64,000 bases of DNA from Micrococcus cohnii (GTDB lineage Bacteria > Actinomycetota > Actinomycetes > Actinomycetales > Micrococcaceae), in NCBI RefSeq assembly GCF_014205175.1, contig NZ_JACHNA010000001.1, positions 1,178,001 to 1,242,000 on the forward strand. Reading direction: 5' to 3'. Shown piece after piece: positions 42,514-52,904 of the stretch. The translations under genes and the position numbers were made by a program. Below the pieces are notes generated by a model. That model saw only the letters and a program-made list of their open reading frames with translations, searched no databases and had not been told where the DNA came from. Positions within the stretch are counted from its first letter, which is position 1; each line of letters begins with the position of its first letter.

Positions 42514-43179
42514 ATGACCGACTCCCCCATCACGACCCAGAGCTCGCATGCGGCCCAGAAGCACGCCAGCTGGCAGCACGCCGAGTCCCGTGGCGTCGAG
42601 ACCGATGTGCTGCGCCGCGCTCGGGAGCGCTCGACGGAACTGGGCGTCCGCCCCGTGTCCGAGGGCACCGCGAGCCTGTTGACCGTCCTGGCCGCCGCCT
42701 CGGGCGCCTCGGCGGCGGTGGAGGTCGGCACCGGCGCGGGGGTGTCGGGGCTGGCGCTGATGGCGGGCCTGTCCGCCTCGGCGGTCCTGACGACCCTCGA
42801 CCCGAACGGCGACGCCCAGCGTGCCGCCCGTGAGGCCTTCGGGGAGGCTCGTCTGCCGACCCAGCGCACCCGCATGATCACGGGCCTGTCGCGCACCGTG
42901 CTCCCCCGGCTCTCCGCGGGCTCGTACGAGCTGGTGGTCCTGGACGGCGACCCGGGTTCCCTCGCCTTCGACGTCGCACAGGCCCGCCGGATGCTTCGGC
43001 CCGGCGGTCTGCTGGTCGTGGTGGACTCCCTCCACGGTGACCGCGTGCCGCGCCCCGCCGTGCGCGACGCCGTGACCGTGGCGCACCGCACCGTCGACAA
43101 GGCGCTGCGCGAGGACGAAGCGTGGGTCTCCTCCGTCGTCCCGACCGGCACGGGCGTGTTGCTCGCCGTGCGCCGCTGA
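42514..43179 (+). CDS. SAM-dependent O-methyltransferase family
   Basis: The product has 221 residues. Class I methyltransferase motifs are AAVEVGTGAGVSGLALM (motif I), VLTTLDPNGDAQRAAREAF and YELVVLDGDPGSLAF, with MLRPGGLLVVVDSLHG. The whole matches the O-methyltransferase family next to sigE in mycobacteria (Rv1220c type). ATG 42514 is preceded by GCGAGGGAAGGA. TAGACT at 42399-42404 gives a leader of about 100 bases. The acceptor substrate is unknown. A strong hairpin follows at 43262-43304. Confidence 0.87.
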   Translation: MTDSPITTQSSHAAQKHASWQHAESRGVETDVLRRARERSTELGVRPVSEGTASLLTVLAAASGASAAVEVGTGAGVSGLALMAGLSASAVLTTLDPNGDAQRAAREAFGEARLPTQRTRMITGLSRTVLPRLSAGSYELVVLDGDPGSLAFDVAQARRMLRPGGLLVVVDSLHGDRVPRPAVRDAVTVAHRTVDKALREDEAWVSSVVPTGTGVLLAVRR

Positions 43180-43261
43180 ACCCGCGCCTGAATACGCGTC
43201 GACGGACGCCGCCGTCCCGGATGGAGCGCCGCCCGGCCGCGGTGAGCAGAGCTCACAGACA

Positions 43262-43304
43262 GCCGGGCCCCGACCTGCGCGGAGAACGCAGATCGGGGCC
43301 CGGC
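43262..43304. terminator. Bidirectional hairpin between O-methyltransferase and DUF3117
   Basis: GCCGGGCCCCGACCTGCG pairs with CGCAGATCGGGGCCCGGC across a 7-base loop, with 18 positions and one wobble or mismatch. The genes converge on it, so it can end both. Confidence 0.8.
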
Positions 43305-43319
43305 GAGGCGGCGCGGTGT

Positions 43320-43490
43320 TCAGGCGTCGGTGACGCCCACGAGGCAGTCCCGCAGCTCCGTCGCCTCATCCTTGTTCAGCTCCAGCACAAGACGGCCACC
43401 GCCGTCGATCGGAACTCGCATGATGAGGCTGCGGCCCTCCTTGGTCACTTCCATGGGGCCATCCCCGGTACGAGGCTTCATGGCGGCCAT
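43320..43490 (-). CDS. DUF3117 family small protein, 56 residues
   Basis: This very small gene encodes MAAMKPRTGDGPMEVTKEGR, then SLIMRVPIDGGGRLVLELNK, then DEATELRDCLVGVTDA. This is the highly conserved DUF3117 family of actinobacteria, function unknown. ATG 43490 follows AGAAGGGAAG with normal spacing. It is convergent with the O-methyltransferase gene, and the hairpin between them serves both strands. Confidence 0.9.
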   Translation of the reverse strand: MAAMKPRTGDGPMEVTKEGRSLIMRVPIDGGGRLVLELNKDEATELRDCLVGVTDA

Positions 43491-43621
43491 TGCGACTTCC
43501 CTTCTGCTGGTCAGTTGTCGACACGGGCCTCGCGCGTCACGTCCGGAGAATCCTCACGCGCCCTCACGACGGCCCGACGGTCCGGCGGCGCCCCAGTGGC
43601 GCGCGGCCCGTCACACTCCCA

Positions 43622-43939
43622 TTATTCCTCACTGACGCGATCACCGACGAACCGGGCCTGCAACCGGGCGATCTGCGCCTCCTGAGCGCGCAGCTGGGCG
43701 GCCAACAGGTCCATGGCCTGATCGACCTGTCCGCGCTCGTACCCGGGCACGTCGAGGGAGAACCGGACGAGTTCGACGTCCTCGGCGTGCGGTTCCGGCG
43801 GCAGCGGGACGGGCGGATGCTGAGTCTGCCCCGCCGCCTCCCGGCCGGGCAGGGTGAGCCGCCCGAGGGCGACGGCCACGAGAGCGGCGAGCACGGCGGC
43901 CAGGACGCAGACGAGGGTGAGCCAGATCGGCCAGGTCAT
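43622..43939 (-). CDS. Membrane-anchored DivIVA-like small protein
   Basis: The product has 105 residues. One N-terminal membrane helix (WLTLVCVLAAVLAALVAVAL) and a Pro-rich linker are followed by a DivIVA-domain-like segment, FSLDVPGYERGQVDQAMDLL, and a short coiled coil (AAQLRAQEAQIARLQARF). The FSXXXXGYXXXXVD pattern is the classical DivIVA/GpsB N-terminal signature, which binds membranes or polar protein partners. The start ATG 43939 follows CAGGAG with 8-base spacing. It might link the envelope to polar growth or division; it is too small to be DivIVA itself. Confidence 0.75.
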   Translation of the reverse strand: MTWPIWLTLVCVLAAVLAALVAVALGRLTLPGREAAGQTQHPPVPLPPEPHAEDVELVRFSLDVPGYERGQVDQAMDLLAAQLRAQEAQIARLQARFVGDRVSEE

Positions 43940-44075
43940 GCCCGTGTCTCCTGAGGCAGACGGGCGCGGGCGTCGCAGGGCGTCGCTGGTGCAGGGGAAA
44001 CGGTGAGCATGACGTCAGCCTAGCCATGCACTGCGGCCCGCGCGCCGAGGTGCACGCCATAGCCGGGTTCCGGGC

Positions 44076-44081
44076 TATATT
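44076..44081 (+). promoter_or_regulatory. -10 TATATT, leaderless start of amino-acid-binding lipoprotein
   Basis: TATATT ends 6 bases before ATG 44088 and is close to the TATAAT consensus; no ribosome site. Confidence 0.6.
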
Positions 44082-44087
44082 CCGGGC

Positions 44088-45044
44088 ATGTCCCGTTCGA
44101 GAATCCTCTCGTCCCTGCTCCTGGCCTCCACCCTGGCGCTCGGCGCGTGCGCCCCGCAGGAGGCCGAACCGGAGCCGAAGCCTGCCCCCGAGCAGGAGGA
44201 CCGGCGCACGGACGAGGACCGGCGTCCGTCCTCGAGCGCCTCCGGTTCCGGCTCCCCGTCCGGGACGCCGGTCCAGGCACCCGAGGTCGACCAGCTGCGG
44301 ATCGGGATCAGCGCCGATTCGCCCGGCCTGGGCCTGATCGAGGACGGCGACCGCCCCGAGGGCTTCGACGTCGAGGTCGCCCGCCGGATCGCCGACCGGC
44401 TCGAGGTCTCTGAGCGCGAGATCGACTGGGTCCCGCTGCTGCCGCACGAGCGCGCGCAGGCGCTGCGGGACGGGGAGGTCGACCTGGTTGCGGCTGCCTT
44501 CTCGATGACCGAGAACCGTCAGGAGCAGATCGACTTCGCCGGCCCCTACCTGGTGGCCGACCAGGACCTGCTGGTGCGCACCGAGGACAGCGACGAGATG
44601 GACTCGCTGACGGACCTGCGCGACCGCCGGGTCTGCGTCGCCGAGGGCTCCACCTCGCTCGACGCCGTGGAAGAAGCGGCCCCGGACTCGACGCAGATGA
44701 TCCAGCAGCACAGCCTCGCCGAGTGCGTCGTCTACTTAGAGTCCGGGTTCGTGGACGCGGTCGCCGGCGACGACATGGTGCTCGCCGGCCTGGTCAAGGA
44801 CGGTGAGCTGCAGGAGACGATGGAGCTCGCCGGCATCGAGGACGCGGCGTTCAGCACCCAGCGCTACGGCGTCGGGCTGGCCTCCGGGTCCCCGCTCTGC
44901 CCCGCCGTGTCCGAGACGATCCAGCGGCTGCGCGAGAGCGGGCAGCGCGACCGACTGCTGCAGGCCGCCACCCAGGACACCGGCTACCGGCTCGACCAGG
45001 AGCTGAACTCGGGCGAGGCCGCCGAGCCCGAGCCGTGCCCGTGA
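44088..45044 (+). CDS. Family 3 amino-acid ABC transporter substrate-binding lipoprotein
   Basis: The product has 318 residues. It has a lipoprotein signal with lipobox LALGAC (Cys about residue 21), a Glu/Pro/Ser-rich linker to about residue 65, then a glutamine/glutamate-binding fold: LRIGISADSPGLGLIED, GFDVEVARRIADRLEV, RDGEVDLVAAAFSMTENR and IDFAGPYLVADQDLLVR. No permease or ATPase gene adjoins it, so it is an orphan binding protein here. TATATT at 44076-44081 ends 6 bases before the ATG, the best -10 of the leaderless set. A small hairpin (45053-45068) separates it from convergent dapE. Confidence 0.88.
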   Translation: MSRSRILSSLLLASTLALGACAPQEAEPEPKPAPEQEDRRTDEDRRPSSSASGSGSPSGTPVQAPEVDQLRIGISADSPGLGLIEDGDRPEGFDVEVARRIADRLEVSEREIDWVPLLPHERAQALRDGEVDLVAAAFSMTENRQEQIDFAGPYLVADQDLLVRTEDSDEMDSLTDLRDRRVCVAEGSTSLDAVEEAAPDSTQMIQQHSLAECVVYLESGFVDAVAGDDMVLAGLVKDGELQETMELAGIEDAAFSTQRYGVGLASGSPLCPAVSETIQRLRESGQRDRLLQAATQDTGYRLDQELNSGEAAEPEPCP

Positions 45045-45052
45045 CCTGACGC

Positions 45053-45068
45053 CCCGGCACGCGCCGGG
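45053..45068. terminator. Small hairpin between binding lipoprotein and dapE
   Basis: CCCGGC and GCCGGG with an ACGC loop lie in the 24-base gap between convergent genes. Confidence 0.4.
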
Positions 45069-46211
45069 TCAGTCGAGCCAGGCGATCAGGGCGTCCCGGC
45101 AGTCTTCGACCGCCTCACGGTGGACATGCTCGTCGTCGGTGTGGGCGAGCAGCGCGTCGCCGGGGCCGAAGTTCACCGCGGGCACGCCGAGCTGCGAGAA
45201 GCGGGCGACATCCGTCCACCCGTACTTGGGCTTGGGCTCTCCCCCGACGGCGGCGACGAAGGCCGCAGCGGCCGGCCGATCGAGCCCCGGACGAGCGGAC
45301 GGCGAGGCGTCGGTGACCTCCACCTGCGTGTCCCAGTCCACCCCGGCCGCGGCGAACACCTCCCGCACGTGCGCGTGCGCCTCGTCCAGCCCCTTGTCCG
45401 GGGCGAACCGGTAATTGACCTCGACGACCGCCTCGTCCGGGATCACATTGCCCGCCACCCCGCCGTGCACGCGGATCGCATGGAGCCCCTCCCGGTAGTC
45501 GAGGCCCTCCACCGTCACCGTGGCCGGCTCGTAGGCAGCCAGTGCCCCCAGCAGCGGCGCCAGCCGGTGGATCGCGTTGTCCCCGCGCCAGGCGCGCCCC
45601 GAATGGGCAGCGACGCCGCTGAGCCGCACCCGGTAGCGACAGGTGCCGTTGCACCCGCCCTCGACGACGCCGTCAGTGGGTTCGAGCAGCACCGCGAAGT
45701 CTCCTTCGAGCAGCCCGGGCGCCTGCCGCGCGATCCGGGCCAGACCCGAACAAGCGGAGTCGACCTCTTCGTGGTCGTAGAACACCCAGGTGATGTCATG
45801 AACCGGTTCGGGGCCGCCAGCGCAGCCGTAGCGTCCGGCGAGGGCGAGCTGCACCGCCACGCCGGACTTCATGTCCACGGCGCCGCGCCCGTAGAGGGTG
45901 TCACCGTCCCAGGCGGAGGGGACCGTCCCGCGCGCGCCCTCGACCGTCGGCAACGGCACGGTGTCCAGATGCCCGGCGAGGATCACCCGGGTGTCGCGGC
46001 CGAGCCGGGTGCGTGCGACGAGGGCGTCCCCGTGGCGTTCGACCTCCAGGCGCTCGAGGCGGCGCAGCGCTTGCTCGACGAGATCGGCGATCTGCTGCTC
46101 GTGGTCGGAGACGGAATACACGTCCAGCAGCCGCGCGGTGAGCGCGGCGACGTCCAGGTGCGGGTCCGTCAGGTCGGGCAGCGGTGCGACGGGATTCTCG
46201 GTGCGATTCAT
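45069..46211 (-). CDS. dapE: Succinyl-diaminopimelate desuccinylase
   Basis: The product has 380 residues of the M20 peptidase family. Metal and catalytic motifs are VILAGHLDTVP (His and catalytic Asp), YGRGAVDMKSG (bridging Asp) and FYDHEEVDSACSG (catalytic Glu pair), with NVIPDEAVVEVNYRF in the dimerisation domain. It forms LL-diaminopimelate in the succinylase route to lysine and peptidoglycan. CACACT on the minus strand (46219-46224) lies 7 bases before the ATG. It is divergent from dapD across 99 bases. Confidence 0.92.
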   Translation of the reverse strand: MNRTENPVAPLPDLTDPHLDVAALTARLLDVYSVSDHEQQIADLVEQALRRLERLEVERHGDALVARTRLGRDTRVILAGHLDTVPLPTVEGARGTVPSAWDGDTLYGRGAVDMKSGVAVQLALAGRYGCAGGPEPVHDITWVFYDHEEVDSACSGLARIARQAPGLLEGDFAVLLEPTDGVVEGGCNGTCRYRVRLSGVAAHSGRAWRGDNAIHRLAPLLGALAAYEPATVTVEGLDYREGLHAIRVHGGVAGNVIPDEAVVEVNYRFAPDKGLDEAHAHVREVFAAAGVDWDTQVEVTDASPSARPGLDRPAAAAFVAAVGGEPKPKYGWTDVARFSQLGVPAVNFGPGDALLAHTDDEHVHREAVEDCRDALIAWLD

Positions 46212-46297
46212 GCGCGCCAGTGTGGCGCATCCGCGATGCCGGCGACCACAGTGTGACCGCCGCAGACGCAGAGGTCTCCCGCGCCGTGACGCCTGGT

Positions 46298-46303
46298 TAG
46301 GGT
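46298..46303 (+). promoter_or_regulatory. -10-like TAGGGT, leaderless start of dapD
   Basis: TAGGGT ends 7 bases before ATG 46311. Divergent dapE has CACACT at 46219-46224 with a matching 7-base gap on the other strand. Confidence 0.5.
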
Positions 46304-46310
46304 GGGCCGC

Positions 46311-47264
46311 ATGACTGACACCGCACAGCAGAACACCCGAACTGTCTCCGGCCTCGGACTGGCCACCCGCCACGGCGACACCGTCCTGGACGTCTGGTAC
46401 CCGGCGCCGAAGCTCGCCGACGCCCCCGGCGACGACGGGCTGCGCGCGGCACTCGAGGCCGCCGCGACCGAGGACGAGGCCCGCGGCACTCGCCAGCAGG
46501 TCGTGGACGTGTCCGTGGACCTGGACTCCGCCCCCGCTTCCGCCGAGGACGCCTGGCTGCGCCTGCACGCCCTCTCCCACCGGCTCGTGCGCCCGAACGA
46601 GCTGAACCTCGAGGGCATCTTCGGCCTGCTGAGCAATGTCGTGTGGACCAATCACGGCCCGTGTGCGGTCGCCGACTTTGAGACCACCCGGGCACGGTTG
46701 CGCTCGCGCGGGGCCGTGAACGTGTTCGGCGTGGACAAGTTCCCGCGCATGACCGACTACGTCGTCCCCTCCGGAGTGCGCATCGGCGACGCCGACCGCG
46801 TGCGCCTGGGCGCGCACCTGGCCGAGGGCACCACCGTGATGCACGAAGGCTTCGTGAACTTCAACGCCGGCACGCTGGGCACCTCGATGGTCGAGGGCCG
46901 CATCTCGGCCGGGGTCGTCGTCGGCGCGGACTCGGACCTGGGCGGAGGCGTGTCGATCATGGGCACGCTCTCCGGCGGCGGTACGCAGAAGATCACGGTG
47001 GGTGAACGTGTGCTGATCGGCGCGAACGCCGGGATCGGCATCTCCGTCGGCGACGACTGCGTCGTCGAGGCCGGCCTGTACGTGACCGCGGGAACGCGCG
47101 TGAGCGTGCTGCGCGAGGGCGAGCAGCCGCGGGTGGTGAAGGCCATCGACCTCTCCGGCGTGCCGAACCTGCTGCTGCGCCGCAACTCGACCACCGGCGC
47201 CGTCGAGGCCCTGCCCCGCGCCGCCGGCACCGTCGAGCTCAACGAGGCCCTGCACAAGAACTGA
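46311..47264 (+). CDS. dapD: Tetrahydrodipicolinate N-succinyltransferase
   Basis: The product has 317 residues. This actinobacterial-type DapD has an N-terminal domain (to about 160) and a left-handed beta-helix of hexapeptide repeats (VRLGAHLAEGTTVMHEGFVN, VVGADSDLGGGVSIMG, VLIGANAGIGISVGDDCVVE). It transfers succinyl from CoA to tetrahydrodipicolinate. ATG 46311 is chosen over the in-frame ATG at 46302 because TAGGGT (46298-46303) leaves a 7-base gap. With dapE and dapC it covers three successive steps of the succinylase branch. A strong terminator follows at 47360-47400. Confidence 0.93.
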   Translation: MTDTAQQNTRTVSGLGLATRHGDTVLDVWYPAPKLADAPGDDGLRAALEAAATEDEARGTRQQVVDVSVDLDSAPASAEDAWLRLHALSHRLVRPNELNLEGIFGLLSNVVWTNHGPCAVADFETTRARLRSRGAVNVFGVDKFPRMTDYVVPSGVRIGDADRVRLGAHLAEGTTVMHEGFVNFNAGTLGTSMVEGRISAGVVVGADSDLGGGVSIMGTLSGGGTQKITVGERVLIGANAGIGISVGDDCVVEAGLYVTAGTRVSVLREGEQPRVVKAIDLSGVPNLLLRRNSTTGAVEALPRAAGTVELNEALHKN

Positions 47265-47359
47265 GCCGCGCGTCGGGCGGACCCGGACCGCGGCGAGACC
47301 CGCGCCCACGGCTGTCCGCCCACGCCGGCGTCTCGACCAGGACGGCTCCGACACACGAC

Positions 47360-47400
47360 ACGGCCCCGCCGCCACCTCGGACAGGTGACGGCGGGGCCGT
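47360..47400. terminator. Bidirectional hairpin between dapD and gltA
   Basis: ACGGCCCCGCCGCCACCT pairs with AGGTGACGGCGGGGCCGT (18 positions, one mismatch) around a 5-base loop, directly before the gltA stop. The remaining gap shows nothing else. Confidence 0.8.
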
Positions 47401-47414
47401 TCTCGACGGGCCGC

Positions 47415-48695
<1,281 letters not shown>

Positions 48696-48837
48696 GGATG
48701 CACTCCCTCGAGTTGATGACAGTGGCCGCGCCGAGATGAGCACGACCGGCGATGATGCCCCGGCGGACGTGGAGCCGTCAGGCGGCTCGTCCCCGAGCCG
48801 AGGCAGAATCAATGTGGCCTACGCTACCAAGACCGCC

Positions 48838-50007
48838 TCACGCCCCGGCAATCGGCCCGCCGCGCAGGCGGTCCGCCGCGGCCTGGACGGCGGCGTCGCT
48901 CGCGGTCAGCGACAGGCGCACGTACCCGTGCCCCGCGGCACCGTAGAAGACGCCGGGGCCGCCCATGATCCCGCGATCGGCGAACTCGCCGAGCAGATCC
49001 CAGCTGTGCTGCTCCGTGGCGTCCGCGACAGCGATGTCCGCGCGTCGGGCCCACAGGTACAGTCCCGCCTCGGAGTGGTCGACCGCGCAGCCGGCCTCCA
49101 GCAGCGCCGGCAGCAGCCGCTCACGGCGGGCACGGTACAGATCCTTCTGCGCCGCCACATGGTCGTCGTCGCCCAGGGCCGCGGTCATCGCGGCCTGCAC
49201 GGGCGCGGGCACGATCATGCCGGCGTGCTTGCGGGTGTTGACCAGCTCGGCCACCAGCTCCGGGTCGCCCGCGGCGAACGCGGCCCGATATCCGGCGAGG
49301 TTCGACTGCTTCGACAACGAGTAGACGCTGAGCAGGCCTGTGAGGTCGCCGCCGCTGACCGCGGGGTCGAGGATGCACGCGATCGCGTCGGAGCCGCCGT
49401 GAGACGGGTCGTCCCAGCGCCCCCACCCGAGCTCCGCGTAGCACTCGTCGCCGCAGACCACCGCACCGAGGGACCTCCCCTGGTCGACGATGCGGCGCAG
49501 GGCCGCCGCCTCCAGGACGGCGCCGGTCGGGTTCGACGGCGAGTTGGTCCACACCAGGCGCACACGCGCGCGCACATCGGGCTCGAGCTCGTCGAGGTCG
49601 TCCGCGGCGACCGCCTCCGCGCCGGCCAGGCGCGCCGAAATGTCGTAGGTCGGGTAGGCCACGCGCGGACGCACGACGACGTCGCCGGGGCCGAGGCCCA
49701 TGAGCGTCGGCAACCACGCGATGAACTCCTTCGAGCCCAGCGTGGGCACGATCGCCTCCGGGTCGAGTCCGGCCGTGCCGCGACGTCGGGCGTACCACGC
49801 GGCGATCGCCTGGCGCAGTCGCGCGGTGCCGTGCGTCGTCGGGTAGCCGTGCGCGTCGGCGGCCTCGCTCAGCGCCCGCCGGACCACGGCCGGCGTCGGG
49901 TCCACGGGCGTGCCGATGGACAGGTCGACGACGCCGTCGGGGTGCTGTCCCGCGCGCTCCCGGTACGGGGCCAGCGTGTCCCACGGGTAGTCCGGCAGGC
50001 GCCGCAC
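48838..50007 (-). CDS. dapC: Succinyldiaminopimelate transaminase
   Basis: The product has 389 residues of the class I aminotransferase fold. Motifs are YPTTHGTARLRQAIAAWY, VWTNSPSNPTGAVL (PLP-binding Asn), VVCGDECYAELGW (Asp and Tyr) and LLSVYSLSKQSNLAGYR (PLP Lys). Fusion-free and 3 bases after fdxA on the same strand, it matches the fdxC-dapC pairing of mycobacteria. It converts N-succinyl-2-amino-6-oxopimelate to N-succinyl-LL-DAP. The start is GTG 50007. Confidence 0.9.
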   Translation of the reverse strand: MRRLPDYPWDTLAPYRERAGQHPDGVVDLSIGTPVDPTPAVVRRALSEAADAHGYPTTHGTARLRQAIAAWYARRRGTAGLDPEAIVPTLGSKEFIAWLPTLMGLGPGDVVVRPRVAYPTYDISARLAGAEAVAADDLDELEPDVRARVRLVWTNSPSNPTGAVLEAAALRRIVDQGRSLGAVVCGDECYAELGWGRWDDPSHGGSDAIACILDPAVSGGDLTGLLSVYSLSKQSNLAGYRAAFAAGDPELVAELVNTRKHAGMIVPAPVQAAMTAALGDDDHVAAQKDLYRARRERLLPALLEAGCAVDHSEAGLYLWARRADIAVADATEQHSWDLLGEFADRGIMGGPGVFYGAAGHGYVRLSLTASDAAVQAAADRLRGGPIAGA

Positions 50008-50010
50008 GAC

Positions 50011-50337
50011 TCAGGCGTCCTGGTTCTGCGGGGGCAGGGCGGCGACGATCGGGTGGTCCTTCTCGATCATCCCGAGCTTCGCGGCGCCGCCGGGCGAACC
50101 CAGGTCGTCGAAGAACTCGACGTTGGCCTTGTAGTAATCGGCCCATTCCTCCGGAGTGTCGTCCTCGTAGAAGATCGCCTCCACGGGGCACACCGGCTCG
50201 CAGGCGCCGCAGTCCACGCACTCGTCCGGGTGGATGTACAGGGAGCGCTCGCCCTCGTAGATGCAGTCCACGGGGCACTCCTCGATGCACGCCTTGTCCT
50301 TGACGTCGACGCACGGCAGCGCAATCACATAGGTCAT
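50011..50337 (-). CDS. fdxA: Seven-iron ferredoxin
   Basis: The product has 108 residues. The N-terminus LPCVDVKDKACIEECPVDCI has the incomplete spacing for a [3Fe-4S] cluster plus shared Cys, and DECVDCGACEPVCPVEAI is the complete [4Fe-4S] motif. It is an electron carrier for monooxygenases or other reductases. The ATG is at 50337. A TAGGCT hexamer (50436-50441) and a 9-bp hairpin (50394-50414) lie upstream. It is 3 bases ahead of dapC, so the two are co-transcribed, though no direct biochemical link between them is known to me. Confidence 0.93.
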   Translation of the reverse strand: MTYVIALPCVDVKDKACIEECPVDCIYEGERSLYIHPDECVDCGACEPVCPVEAIFYEDDTPEEWADYYKANVEFFDDLGSPGGAAKLGMIEKDHPIVAALPPQNQDA

Positions 50338-50393
50338 GGCGGACCCGTCACCTTCTTCTCGTCCAGGTCTTGCGTTGGTCGGATCGCTCGGCG

Positions 50394-50414
50394 GCCCCGC
50401 CGAGACGGCGGGGC
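50394..50414 (-). other. 9-bp hairpin upstream of fdxA
   Basis: GCCCCGCCG and CGGCGGGGC enclose a 3-base loop. It lies just past the stop of the small membrane gene and inside the leader of fdxA if transcription starts from TAGGCT at 50436-50441. It is either the terminator of the typA unit or a leader structure of fdxA. Confidence 0.6.
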
Positions 50415-50438
50415 GGAGCGTCTGCTGTGGCCTCCAGC

Positions 50439-50886
50439 CTACTCGCTCAGGGCACGTCGACGCTCTCGGGCGGCCAGGGCCATGACGAGCACGACGACAA
50501 ACGGCAGCCCCAGCAGCCACAGCGCGGCCGCGAGCGCCGCGAACGGCGCCTGCTGCGCGAACACCGGGTCCAGGGGCACCCCGAGACGGTCGTGCTCCGG
50601 CAGCGTCTGCACGGCCCAGGCCACGGTGAACGCCGCTGCCCCGAGCAGACCGCCGGCCGCGGGCGAGTCGGCCCGCCGGGACCACCACAGCTGAGTGGAC
50701 CCGACCAGGGTCAGCGCGAGCGCCGCACCCCACGGCACGGCCCAGGCCCCGTCTCCGACGGCGACCAGGTTCATGTGGACGACGGTGCCCAACGCCCCGA
50801 CCCCCGCACCGAACAGGACCGCGCCGAGCAGCGCGAGCAGGCGTTCGCGGGCCGGCGCCGGCCGCACCCGCGACACGGGGCGAGGG

Positions 50887-50894
<8 letters not shown>
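50439..50894 (-). CDS. Small integral membrane protein of unknown function
   Basis: The product has 151 residues with about four hydrophobic segments: ERLLALLGAVLFGAGVGALG, WAVPWGAALALTLVGSTQLW, GLLGAAAFTVAWAVQTL and APFAALAAALWLLGLPFVVV. Both ends are basic or charged and cytoplasmic (ARERRRALSE at the C-terminus). GTG 50894 overlaps the typA stop by 8 bases, so it is translated with typA. I do not recognise a named domain; several actinobacteria carry a comparable small membrane gene near typA, fdxA and dapC. The stop codon TAG is part of the fdxA -10-like hexamer. Confidence 0.72.
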
Positions 50895-52797
<1,903 letters not shown>

Positions 52798-52849
52798 GAA
52801 GGTCCTGTCCGGGTGTGCGTCAGATTGCATTCCAGGGTCGCACATGCGT

Positions 52850-52885
52850 CCGGCCCCGCCAGCGATTGTACGCGGGCGGGGCCGG
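52850..52885 (-). terminator. Terminator of the peptide-transporter operon, with typA -10 in its loop
   Basis: CCGGCCCCGCC (52850-52860) and GGCGGGGCCGG (52875-52885) form a perfect 11-bp stem with a 14-base loop, right after the fused ATPase stop. The loop holds TACAAT on the minus strand (52870-52865), a near-perfect -10 placed to start the typA message about 60 bases before its ATG. Confidence 0.7.
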
Positions 52886-52904
52886 AGCGGCAGGCCGGTG
52901 CGGA

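Noticed and set aside
46212-47375. N-terminal extension of the dapE frame across dapD
   Set aside because: The extension overlaps the real dapD gene on the other strand and has no similarity to DapE; ATG 46211 begins the conserved protein.
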